From: Paenibacillus tepidiphilus
GTDB lineage: Bacteria > Bacillota > Bacilli > Paenibacillales > Paenibacillaceae
Assembly: GCF_008635795.1 (NCBI RefSeq)
Contig: NZ_VWRQ01000002.1
Coordinates: forward strand, 62,001-126,000
DNA: 64,000 nt
Direction of reading: 5' to 3'
How positions within the stretch are numbered: position 1 is the stretch's first letter; every line of letters starts with the position of its first letter. Shown here piece after piece: positions 25,565-32,265 of this stretch. The translations under genes and the position numbers were made by a program. The notes below the pieces were generated by a model. That model was not told where the DNA came from, ran no database searches, and saw nothing but the letters and a program-made list of their open reading frames with translations.

Positions 25565-25981
25565 ATGGCATTAACGTCCGCATTCACAAGCTTCAACCTG
25601 CCTGTAACAAACGTAGAACAATCGAAAACGTTCTTCACCCGACTCGGATTTGGGCTAAGCCCGCAATTCCCCGAGAACGAGACCTCGGCAGCCATCGTGA
25701 TCGGCGACAACCTGCAGGTCATGCTGATCCATCAAGCATTCTTTAATACGCTCACGGAGAAAGAATCCGTCGATACGAGCAAGTATGCGCAGATGACGAT
25801 CGCCTTGGCCTTCGAGAGCCGGGAAAAGGTCGATGAAATCGTAAATACCGCGGTCTCCCTGGGCGGGAAATTGCACGCCGAACCTGAGGATTATGGGTCT
25901 ATGTATCATTGGGGCTTCGTGGACCTGGACGGCCATCTGTGGGCCATTAACTGCATGAACATGGATGCGGCACAAGGTTAA
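25565..25981 (+). CDS. VOC family (glyoxalase-like) protein
   Basis: A small cytoplasmic protein of 138 residues with the vicinal-oxygen-chelate fold. It begins with the beta-strand FTSFNLPVTNVEQSKTFFTRLGFG and ends with YHWGFVDLDGHLWAINCM, typical of uncharacterised lactoylglutathione-lyase-like proteins. ATG at 25565 is preferred to the TTG two codons earlier; GAAGAGGTG lies upstream. It starts 44 bases after the arabinanase gene but has higher GC, so it is probably an unrelated neighbour. The substrate is unknown. Confidence 0.82.
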   Translation: MALTSAFTSFNLPVTNVEQSKTFFTRLGFGLSPQFPENETSAAIVIGDNLQVMLIHQAFFNTLTEKESVDTSKYAQMTIALAFESREKVDEIVNTAVSLGGKLHAEPEDYGSMYHWGFVDLDGHLWAINCMNMDAAQG

Positions 25982-26011
25982 GGCTAGCGGAAAGCACGCT
26001 CGTACTAGGGT

Positions 26012-26125
26012 TTAAAAAGAAAGACGCCGGGCATCTTCCCCGGCGTCTGCTTCGCGTTTCAAATATCCTCTCTTCTTCCGGCTGCAAGCTTGCAAATAAT
26101 GCTCGTCAAATGCGGTCTCTTTCAT
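26012..26125 (-). CDS. small ORF of 37 residues, unknown function
   Basis: The minus strand holds an ATG (26125) preceded by AAGGGAGG with a five-base spacer, and an open frame MKETAFDEHYLQACSRKKRG and onward to TAA at 26012. The end of the frame runs through a strong terminator hairpin (26022-26048) and its T run, an uncommon arrangement. I do not recognise the peptide; it is charged and lacks a membrane helix. The good ribosome binding site and terminator support a real short transcript, but coding is not proven. It lies downstream of the HxlR gene in the same direction. Confidence 0.4.
   Translation of the reverse strand: MKETAFDEHYLQACSRKKRGYLKREADAGEDARRLSF
26022..26048 (-). terminator. 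terminator
   Basis: A perfect 10-bp stem, AGACGCCGGG (26022-26031) with CCCGGCGTCT (26039-26048), has a TTTCTTTTT tract on the minus strand. It would end transcription of the HxlR gene and of the small ORF that overlaps it. Confidence 0.75.
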
Positions 26126-26181
26126 CGCGGCCTCCCTTAACTATCTCCCCGGAGGGTTCATTATATGCAAAGAAGCGTGTA

Positions 26182-26559
26182 TTAAACTGGCATTTCCAGT
26201 TGGAGTTTATCTCGTAAAATCATTTTCCCCCATACATGCATAGCCTCTAATACAGGCTGAAATTGTTTACCTTGCTCAGTCAATGAATACTCTACTTTCG
26301 GGGGAACCACTTTATATACCTCCCGGTGTACCAGCTCATCCTCTTCCAGTTCGCGTAGTTGACGCGTTAAAATCCCCTTTGAAACGCCTGGTATCATACG
26401 CAGTAATTCGTTAAAACGAATCACTCCATGCTCATGCAGATGCGATAAAATAATAATCTTCCAACGTCCTGCAATCACATCTTGAGCTAAGGTTAGCGGA
26501 CAAATTTTCTCGATTGTGTCTACTGAAACGTCTATTTGATCATATTGATGTCTGGCCAT
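26182..26559 (-). CDS. HxlR family transcriptional regulator
   Basis: A winged-helix repressor of 125 residues. The HxlR domain (CPLTLAQDVIAGRWKIIILSHL, then RFNELLRMIPGVSKGILTRQLRELE) spans most of the protein, with the family's conserved N-terminal Cys in ICPLTLAQ that may act as a redox switch as in YodB-like members. It is divergent from the NmrA-type oxidoreductase at 26688, the same arrangement as Escherichia coli ytfH and qorB. It probably represses that gene and itself via sites in the 128-base gap. Confidence 0.88.
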   Translation of the reverse strand: MARHQYDQIDVSVDTIEKICPLTLAQDVIAGRWKIIILSHLHEHGVIRFNELLRMIPGVSKGILTRQLRELEEDELVHREVYKVVPPKVEYSLTEQGKQFQPVLEAMHVWGKMILRDKLQLEMPV

Positions 26560-26574
26560 ATCTCTTCCTCCAAG

Positions 26575-26590
26575 GTCACATTTTTGTGAC
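26575..26590. promoter_or_regulatory. palindromic candidate operator for HxlR regulator
   Basis: The sequence GTCACATTTTTGTGAC has perfect GTCACA/TGTGAC arms. It lies 15 bases upstream of the HxlR start codon and 98 bases before the divergent oxidoreductase. A -10-like TATAAT for the oxidoreductase is at 26626-26631. Confidence 0.5.
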
Positions 26591-26687
26591 TATGTCATGA
26601 AAATGTGCGTACTTATATTAATGTCTATAATAATTTATTATAGCGTTAAGCAATGATAAATCTAGCTATTATTGGAGGAACAACAAC

Positions 26688-27548
26688 ATGAAAATTTTCG
26701 TTTCAGGCGCTACTGGGCACTTAGGTGGCAAGATTATTGAATTTTTAGCGCAAAAATTACCAACTACGGATATTATCGCAGGGACCAGAAACCCCGCCTC
26801 TGAAAAAGCATTAAGTTTAACCGCTCAAGGAATCGAAGTACGTAAAGCAGATTTTGAAGATCAAGCTTCTTTAATAGAAGCATTTACCGGTGTCGATAAA
26901 GTATTTATCGTCTCAACCTTTGGTGATCTGGAATCTTATATACGGCAACAAACCAATGCTGTCAAAGCTGCACAACAAGCAGGTGTGAAGCAATTGGTGT
27001 ATTCTTCTGCTCCACGTGCTGACGTAAGCCAATTTATTCTGGCAGGTCCCCACCTGGTACGTGAAAATATCATAAAAGAATCCGGCATTCCCTATGTATT
27101 CGTGCGCAACAACTGGTATGTAGAGAACGAATTAGGCACTATTCAACAATGTTTAAACGGTGCACCTTGGGTAACTTCTGCTGGCGGGGGTAAAGTGGGT
27201 TGGGTCCTAGGTGCTGATTTGGCTGAAGCAACTGCAAACATTTTAGCAGCTGATGGTCATGACTACAAAGTATATGAATTAGGTGGAGAAAACTTAACCC
27301 AGGCTGATTTTGTTGCAGCGTTAAACGAAGTGACGGGTAAAGAGGTTACAGTGATGAATGTGGATGACGCTACTTACAGTGCCATGCTAGAGCAAGCGAA
27401 CTTACCGGCAGAAATGATTGGTATGTTAACCATGATTCAACAGGGCATTCGCGAAGGCGGATTAGAAAACAATCACTCAGATTTGGAAATGTTACTTGGC
27501 CGCAAACCAGCAGGTGTACAAGAAGCGCTTCAACAATTAATAGGATAA
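26688..27548 (+). CDS. NmrA-type NAD(P)-binding oxidoreductase (quinone reductase-like)
   Basis: An atypical short-chain dehydrogenase of 286 residues with N-terminal nucleotide-binding motif GATGHLGGKIIEFL and a NmrA-like body (QQAGVKQLVYSSAPRAD, VRNNWYVENELG). It resembles E. coli QorB (YtfG), an NADPH:quinone reductase, and the pairing with a divergent HxlR gene matches that system. TTGGAGGAAC precedes the ATG. It probably detoxifies quinones or electrophiles, with reduced expression until the HxlR cysteine is modified. The coding sequence is more AT-rich than most of the window. Confidence 0.87.
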   Translation: MKIFVSGATGHLGGKIIEFLAQKLPTTDIIAGTRNPASEKALSLTAQGIEVRKADFEDQASLIEAFTGVDKVFIVSTFGDLESYIRQQTNAVKAAQQAGVKQLVYSSAPRADVSQFILAGPHLVRENIIKESGIPYVFVRNNWYVENELGTIQQCLNGAPWVTSAGGGKVGWVLGADLAEATANILAADGHDYKVYELGGENLTQADFVAALNEVTGKEVTVMNVDDATYSAMLEQANLPAEMIGMLTMIQQGIREGGLENNHSDLEMLLGRKPAGVQEALQQLIG

Positions 27549-27555
27549 GATAAAT

Positions 27556-27608
27556 AAAACCTCCCTTTAGAACCTATTAAATCCAGGTTGCTTCTAAGGG
27601 GAGGTTTT
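27556..27608. terminator. bidirectional terminator
   Basis: Long arms AAAACCTCCCTTTAGAA (27556-27572) and TTCTAAGGGGAGGTTTT (27592-27608) form a strong hairpin with A and T tracts on both sides. It separates the oxidoreductase (plus) from the GNAT gene (minus). Confidence 0.8.
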
Positions 27609-27626
27609 AATCAGAAAATATTTTAA

Positions 27627-28079
27627 CTATAATTTCTTCATTAAGAAAAATTGTTTTATATCTTCCGGATATTCATCATTAACAGCAAAAACCTCATAGC
27701 CCATACGCTTATAAAATTCAGGCGATTGATATGTAAATGTACAGGTATCGGCAAATATGCAGCCCAGTTCTCTCCCAAGCCTCTCCGCTTCTGTGATCAT
27801 TATTTTTCCATATCCCTTATTTCTGAATTCTTCAGATATCCAAAAGACATCAAGATACAGGCCATATAACCAAGTTTCACAAAACAACCCGCCGACGACT
27901 TTTCCGGATTCATCTTTTAGATATAAATTGATATCTTTACCCGGCTTTTGGAGTAATCCATCTGTCGCCTTAACATTATATTCGTACAAATGATTACATA
28001 CCTGGCGGTAATCAGTCTCATTCGATTCTCCTGTAATTCTAAAAACAATTAAAGCTAAAGAATCCTGCCTCTGCCTCAC
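27627..28079 (-). CDS. GNAT family N-acetyltransferase
   Basis: A GCN5-related acetyltransferase of about 150 residues. The acetyl-CoA loop is FRNKGYGKIMITEAERLGRELG, and the C-terminal motif CTFTYQSPEFYKRMGYEVF matches small GNAT enzymes that modify unknown amines. The start is unresolved. The frame is open to 28115, but that part lies inside a terminator hairpin. GTG at 28079 is the first plausible codon, and an ATG after AGGAGAATCGA (near 28021) is out of frame by one, so the 5' end may be altered. AT-rich coding sequence. Confidence 0.78.
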   Translation of the reverse strand: MRQRQDSLALIVFRITGESNETDYRQVCNHLYEYNVKATDGLLQKPGKDINLYLKDESGKVVGGLFCETWLYGLYLDVFWISEEFRNKGYGKIMITEAERLGRELGCIFADTCTFTYQSPEFYKRMGYEVFAVNDEYPEDIKQFFLMKKL

Positions 28080-28087
28080 AATAAAAA

Positions 28088-28126
28088 AGCTGCCGCATTT
28101 GCAGATGATCTGCAAATACGGCAGCT
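28088..28126 (-). terminator. terminator of the amino-acid ABC operon
   Basis: A 19-bp stem with one mismatch (28088-28106 with 28108-28126), followed by a T run on the minus strand, 18 bases after the stop of the binding-protein gene at 28144. Confidence 0.85.
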
Positions 28127-28143
28127 CTATTTTCTAACAACTA

Positions 28144-29037
28144 TTACTCGACCTTCCCGCCTTCCACCACCAGCTCATGGGTATAGCCTTCGCCGTAGAC
28201 CTCATTCAGCGTTTCCTTATAGGCCTGATGAATGAACTGCTCCTTGCCCAGCGTCTCAAGCTCGGTGTTAAGCCAGTTCAGCAGCTCGGTGTTGCCCTTG
28301 GCTACTGCGGGAGCAATGGTGTCCTGGCCGCCGAAGGCCGGGATGCTTACCGTGAAGCCGGGATTAGACTTGGCCCAGGCAATCAGCTCAGTGTTGTCAT
28401 TGGCAATGGCGGCGCCGCGGCCGTCCTTGAGTGCGGCGAAAATTTCGGTGTACTGGTCGAACTTCAGCAATTCAATCTCCGGATATTCTTTGGTGAAATA
28501 CGTCTCGGCCGTGGTCCCTTTCGCTACGATCAGCTTCTGGCCCTTCTCCTTCAACTGGTCGATGGAGGTGATCGGCGCACTGTCAGGCGAGACAATCCCG
28601 AAGGACAGCTTCATATACGGGCTGGCAAAATCCACCTTCTCCTTCCGCTCATCCGTAACAGTAAAGTTAGCCATAATGATGTCCACTTTATTGGACTCCA
28701 GATAAGCAACACGGCTTGCCGCATCCACCAGGACGAACTCGGCCTTCGACTCATCGCCCAGCAGGTCCTTGGCAAATCTTTTGGCGATATAGACATCGAA
28801 GCCCTGGTTCTTGCCTTCGGAATCCACATAGCCAAACGGCGGCTTGTCGGCAAACACCCCGATGCGGATCTTGTCGTTCTTCTTCAGCTGTTCAATCGAG
28901 TCAAATTTGGAGGATACCGAGTTCGTTCCATCGTTGTTACCTGAATTACCGCAGGCAGTAAGCCCCACCAGCAGCATGCTTGCCGCAAGAATAGCCGTTA
29001 CTAACTTTTTACCTTTACCCATCTCTCTCATCCCCAT
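28144..29037 (-). CDS. polar amino-acid ABC transporter binding lipoprotein
   Basis: A solute-binding protein of family 3 (glutamine/cystine type), 297 residues. The lipobox is LTAC followed by a Gly/Asn-rich linker. The domain shows IRIGVFADKPPFGYVDSEGKNQGFDVYIAKRFA and the hinge DNTELIAWAKSN. Three in-frame ATGs (positions 1, 3, 6) are possible; the third begins MGKGKKLV. It is the last gene of a permease, permease, ATPase, binding-protein operon, all on the minus strand. Specificity (glutamine, glutamate, aspartate or cystine) cannot be read. Confidence 0.9.
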   Translation of the reverse strand: MGMREMGKGKKLVTAILAASMLLVGLTACGNSGNNDGTNSVSSKFDSIEQLKKNDKIRIGVFADKPPFGYVDSEGKNQGFDVYIAKRFAKDLLGDESKAEFVLVDAASRVAYLESNKVDIIMANFTVTDERKEKVDFASPYMKLSFGIVSPDSAPITSIDQLKEKGQKLIVAKGTTAETYFTKEYPEIELLKFDQYTEIFAALKDGRGAAIANDNTELIAWAKSNPGFTVSIPAFGGQDTIAPAVAKGNTELLNWLNTELETLGKEQFIHQAYKETLNEVYGEGYTHELVVEGGKVE

Positions 29038-29040
29038 TTT

Positions 29041-29796
29041 CTATAGTTTATTGTACTCAAATATATTTAGAAAGTGCTGTGCACGTTCTGTCGCGGGATT
29101 CGTGAAGAACTGCTCCGGCGGAGCCATCTCACATACCTGGCCCTGATCCATGAAGACGATGCGGTCGCCGACCGATCGCGCAAACCCCATTTCATGCGTC
29201 ACGATAATCATCGTCATCCCCTGCTTCGCCAGGCCAAGAATGACATCAAGCACCTCGCGCACCATCTCGGGATCAAGCGAAGCCGTCACCTCATCGAATA
29301 AAATAATATCCGGATTCATGCACAGCGCCCGTACAATCGCAATCCGCTGCTTCTGCCCTCCCGACAGCTGCCGGGGATAATCCTGGGCACGGTCGAGCAG
29401 TCCAACCCGTTCCAGCAGCTGCTGCGCCTGCTGCACCGCTTCCGCGCGCTCTCTTTTCTGCACCTTCAGGGGTCCGAGCAGAATATTCTCCAGCACCGTC
29501 ATATGCGGAAACAGCTCATAGTTCTGGAACACCATCCCGATGTGCTGACGCAGCTCGCGCCAGTTGACCTCCGCTCCGGCCAGGTCCTGCTCCCGGTACA
29601 GAATATGTCCGCCCTGCACCGGCTCAAGGCCGTTGAGGCAGCGCAGCAGAGTGCTTTTGCCGCAGCCTGAAGGCCCGAGAATAACGATTACTTCCCCCCG
29701 CTCCACCTGCAGATCAATCCCCTTCAGCACCTGCCGGTCACCGAAATACTTCTGAACCTCCTGAACCTCCAGCAAAAGCTCGCCTGTCTTCGTCAT
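29041..29796 (-). CDS. polar amino-acid ABC transporter ATP-binding protein
   Basis: A GlnQ-type ATPase of 251 residues. Walker A is GPSGCGKST, the Q loop is GMVFQNYELFPHMT, the signature is LSGGQKQRIAIVRAL, and Walker B is IILFDEVTASLDPE (E-V instead of E-P, normal in this family), with switch ITHEMGFAR-like VTHEMGF. A frame opens at 29829 inside the permease gene, but ATG at 29796 has GAGGAAGGG nine bases upstream and is preferred. It energises the two permeases upstream in the operon. Confidence 0.92.
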   Translation of the reverse strand: MTKTGELLLEVQEVQKYFGDRQVLKGIDLQVERGEVIVILGPSGCGKSTLLRCLNGLEPVQGGHILYREQDLAGAEVNWRELRQHIGMVFQNYELFPHMTVLENILLGPLKVQKRERAEAVQQAQQLLERVGLLDRAQDYPRQLSGGQKQRIAIVRALCMNPDIILFDEVTASLDPEMVREVLDVILGLAKQGMTMIIVTHEMGFARSVGDRIVFMDQGQVCEMAPPEQFFTNPATERAQHFLNIFEYNKL

Positions 29797-29816
29797 GTCT
29801 GCAATCCCTTCCTCTG

Positions 29817-30494
29817 CTAAGTTTGCCATTTGCGCTCAAATCTCCGGGACAGCCGGGATAGCGGATAACATACCAGAAAATAAAGAATAAAGATGAATCC
29901 GTATACCCAGAACGAGGCATTCGGCGCTTTGATGACCCCCAGCTCGATAATTTGCTGTCCGATCTTCACCACCTCGATGACGCCGATCAGCACGACCAGT
30001 GAGGTCGTCTTCACCATCCGGGTAGCCAGATTGATTGCCCCCGGCAGCATCCGCCGCACCGCCTGCGGAATGAGAATATGCCGGAACAGCTGCCTGCTGC
30101 TTAAGCCCAAGGCCTGCCCCGATTCCACCTGATGCTTCGGCATGGATTCAAGCGCGCCGCGCACAATATCGCCGATCTCCGCCGCTCCCCAGAGGCTGAA
30201 TACCAGAATGGCCGTAGTCTCCCCGCTGATGTCGATGTCCAGCATAGGCGAGAAGCTGAAATGTACCACGTACAGCCAGACCAGGATCGGAATAATCCGG
30301 AAGGCCTCCAGATACAGCCGCAGGACCAGCCGCAATGGCCTGGAATTCACCGTCCGCAGCAGACCCATGAAGATTCCCAGCACCGTTCCTATAATAATGG
30401 AAACAAAGGATATTTCGATGGTAACCAGCAGTCCTCCGAGCAGGCGCTCAAAGTTCGAGCCCTCGAACAGAACCTCAATTCCCGAATTCGGCAT
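29817..30494 (-). CDS. polar amino-acid ABC transporter permease
   Basis: A HisMQ/GlnP-type permease of 225 residues with about five helices. The coupling loop is GALESMPKHQVESGQALGLSSRQLFRHILIPQAVRR. GGAAGG precedes ATG. Its start overlaps the end of the first permease gene by 20 bases, indicating translational coupling. The two permeases form the heterodimeric channel for the amino acid. Confidence 0.92.
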   Translation of the reverse strand: MPNSGIEVLFEGSNFERLLGGLLVTIEISFVSIIIGTVLGIFMGLLRTVNSRPLRLVLRLYLEAFRIIPILVWLYVVHFSFSPMLDIDISGETTAILVFSLWGAAEIGDIVRGALESMPKHQVESGQALGLSSRQLFRHILIPQAVRRMLPGAINLATRMVKTTSLVVLIGVIEVVKIGQQIIELGVIKAPNASFWVYGFIFILYFLVCYPLSRLSRRFERKWQT

Positions 30495-31140
30495 GCCGCA
30501 CCTTCCTTTCCACCCAGCTGAGCAGCAGCGAGAGCGGCAGCACCAGAACCAGGTAAGCCAGCACCAGCAGCAGCAGCGACTCTGCCGTCTTGTAATGCAT
30601 GCCGATCAGGTCCTTGGCCACATTCATCAGATCCATCAGGGCAATGGCACCGACAATGGACGTCTCCTTCAGCAGGAATATTGCGTTCGCCCCCAGCGAA
30701 GGAATACTGATCGCCAGCGCCTGCGGCAAAATCACATACCTCGCCAGCTGCACCTTGCTTAGCCCGATGCTGAGGCCCGATTCAAGCTGCGATCTGCCCA
30801 CTGCCTCAATCCCGCTCCGGAAGGCTTCCGTCATATAGCTGCCGCCAAGAAAGGTCATGCCGACCACGGCACAGGTAAATTCACTCATATGGATGCCCAC
30901 CTTCGGCAATCCGTAATACAGGAAGAACAGCTGCACCAGCAGCGGCGTATTTCTGGACAACTCGATATAAGCGAGGATAATGCTGCTTAGCCCTCTAACC
31001 TTATAGAACAGGACCAGACTGAATACGAGCCCCAGGACGAGCGACAGCGCAATGGCAATCAGCGCCAGCCTCACCGTCAGCCACATGGCCTCTCCGTACA
31101 AGGGCAGACTTTCCACAATAAACTCCCAGTCTAAATTCAT
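30475..31140 (-). CDS. polar amino-acid ABC transporter permease
   Basis: The first gene of the amino-acid importer operon, 221 residues, HisMQ type, with coupling loop SGIEAVGRSQLESGLSIGLSKVQLARYVILPQALA. A GTG at 31146 could start, but ATG at 31140 is better placed eight bases after GGAAGG. Upstream, an imperfect inverted repeat with AACC/GGTT ends (about 31197-31220) could be regulatory. No riboswitch or T-box pattern was recognised in 31141-31310. Confidence 0.9.
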   Translation of the reverse strand: MNLDWEFIVESLPLYGEAMWLTVRLALIAIALSLVLGLVFSLVLFYKVRGLSSIILAYIELSRNTPLLVQLFFLYYGLPKVGIHMSEFTCAVVGMTFLGGSYMTEAFRSGIEAVGRSQLESGLSIGLSKVQLARYVILPQALAISIPSLGANAIFLLKETSIVGAIALMDLMNVAKDLIGMHYKTAESLLLLVLAYLVLVLPLSLLLSWVERKVRHAEFGN

Positions 31141-31321
31141 CTGCACAACCTTCCGTCTTCGAAAAATAAAACTGATTAATGACTGCTAATTAACCAACAA
31201 TATGATCGGTTTACTAGGGTGATTTTATATTGAAGCTGACATGGGATGATATGATTAATTTCACACTATTCCAACTAATAAACTAAGAATTAAACCCGGC
31301 ATCTTCCCGCACAGCAAATAA

Positions 31322-31339
31322 CCGGCCTCCTGAGAGACC
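31322..31339 (-). terminator. terminator of treR
   Basis: CCGGCCTC (31322-31329) pairs with GAGACCGG (31332-31339) with one G-U pair, followed by TTATTT on the minus strand, about 60 bases after the treR stop. Confidence 0.6.
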
Positions 31340-31400
31340 GGCTTCTTGTGACGATATGGATGCTGTCGTGCTACGCTGCCGAGGATAACGGCCGTTCAGC

Positions 31401-32120
31401 TTAGCGCCGCACCCGTCTGGCGAAATCCACGAACTGGAATTTATCCAGCCGGTGCCTAGACTCGGTGTACTGGAACAACACTGTATCCTCCAGATACACA
31501 TAGTTTCGCACAACCACAATATGCGTATGATTCTTCAGATCGAGCAGCCGGTGATCCTCATCGGTGGAAGGCTCGACGGAAATCAGTTTTTTCGCATAGC
31601 TGATCTTAAGCCCCAGCTCTGTCTCCAGATATTCGTAAATGGAACCCGCCGCGATCTCCCGGCTAAGAAACGGAACCTTATCCGAGCGGAAATAATCCTT
31701 ATCCAGGATGATCCGCTCCCCATCCATTTCTCTGGCCCGGATCACCTTCCAGATCAGCGCATCCTCGGGAAGCTGCAGCTGCCTGGACAGCGCGGCTCCT
31801 GCCGGCTCCTGCAAAGTCTGCTCCACCAGGGTCCGTGAGCAAGCCCCCAGCGTATCGGCCATTTCCTTAAAGGAGATGAGGCCGGTTACGGGAAAATCCA
31901 TCCGCGTGATGTCCAGTACAAAGGAGCCTCTGCCTTTGATTTTGTGAATGGACCCTTCCCGGTAGAGCAGGTTCAGCGCTTTGCGCACCGTCTCCCGTGA
32001 AGTGCCGTAGGCTTCGGCCAGCTCGCTCTCGGAGGGCAGCTTTGCTCCCGGCAGCAGCTGGCCGGAATGGATTTGCGAGCTGTAGTCCTTATAGATTTGC
32101 AAGTATATATTCTCTCTCAC
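31401..32120 (-). CDS. treR: trehalose operon repressor TreR (GntR family)
   Basis: A GntR/HutC-type regulator of 239 residues. The N-terminal winged helix is residues 1-70 (LPSESELAEAYGTSRETVRKALNLL), and the C-terminal UTRA effector domain is about 90-235 (LVEQTLQEPAGAALSRQLQLP, DKDYFRSDKVPFL). Together with treP and treC it forms a trehalose utilisation locus, and Bacillus TreR responds to trehalose-6-phosphate. Two TTGTATATACAA-type palindromes upstream of treC are its probable operators. It lies downstream of treP on the same strand, 145 bases apart. Confidence 0.92.
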   Translation of the reverse strand: MRENIYLQIYKDYSSQIHSGQLLPGAKLPSESELAEAYGTSRETVRKALNLLYREGSIHKIKGRGSFVLDITRMDFPVTGLISFKEMADTLGACSRTLVEQTLQEPAGAALSRQLQLPEDALIWKVIRAREMDGERIILDKDYFRSDKVPFLSREIAAGSIYEYLETELGLKISYAKKLISVEPSTDEDHRLLDLKNHTHIVVVRNYVYLEDTVLFQYTESRHRLDKFQFVDFARRVRR

Positions 32121-32224
32121 AGTTAATCACCGCCCTTATTGTACCATGACATGCCCCCCAAAGCATCGGGTCACCCCCCGGTTGCGGATGATGCAGCACT
32201 AAGAAACGCTTCATTCTGCACAGA

Positions 32225-32247
32225 AAGGCAGCCACGGAGGCTGCCTT
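32225..32247 (-). terminator. hairpin after treP
   Basis: AAGGCAGCC (32225-32233) pairs with GGCTGCCTT (32239-32247), followed by a weak T-containing tract on the minus strand. It may be a terminator between treP and treR. Confidence 0.55.
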
Positions 32248-32265
32248 CTGCAGTTAATTATATAC

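Noticed and set aside
31147..31310. Riboswitch or T-box upstream of the amino-acid importer
   Set aside because: No conserved T-box, S-box or lysine-type elements were seen; only a weak inverted repeat.
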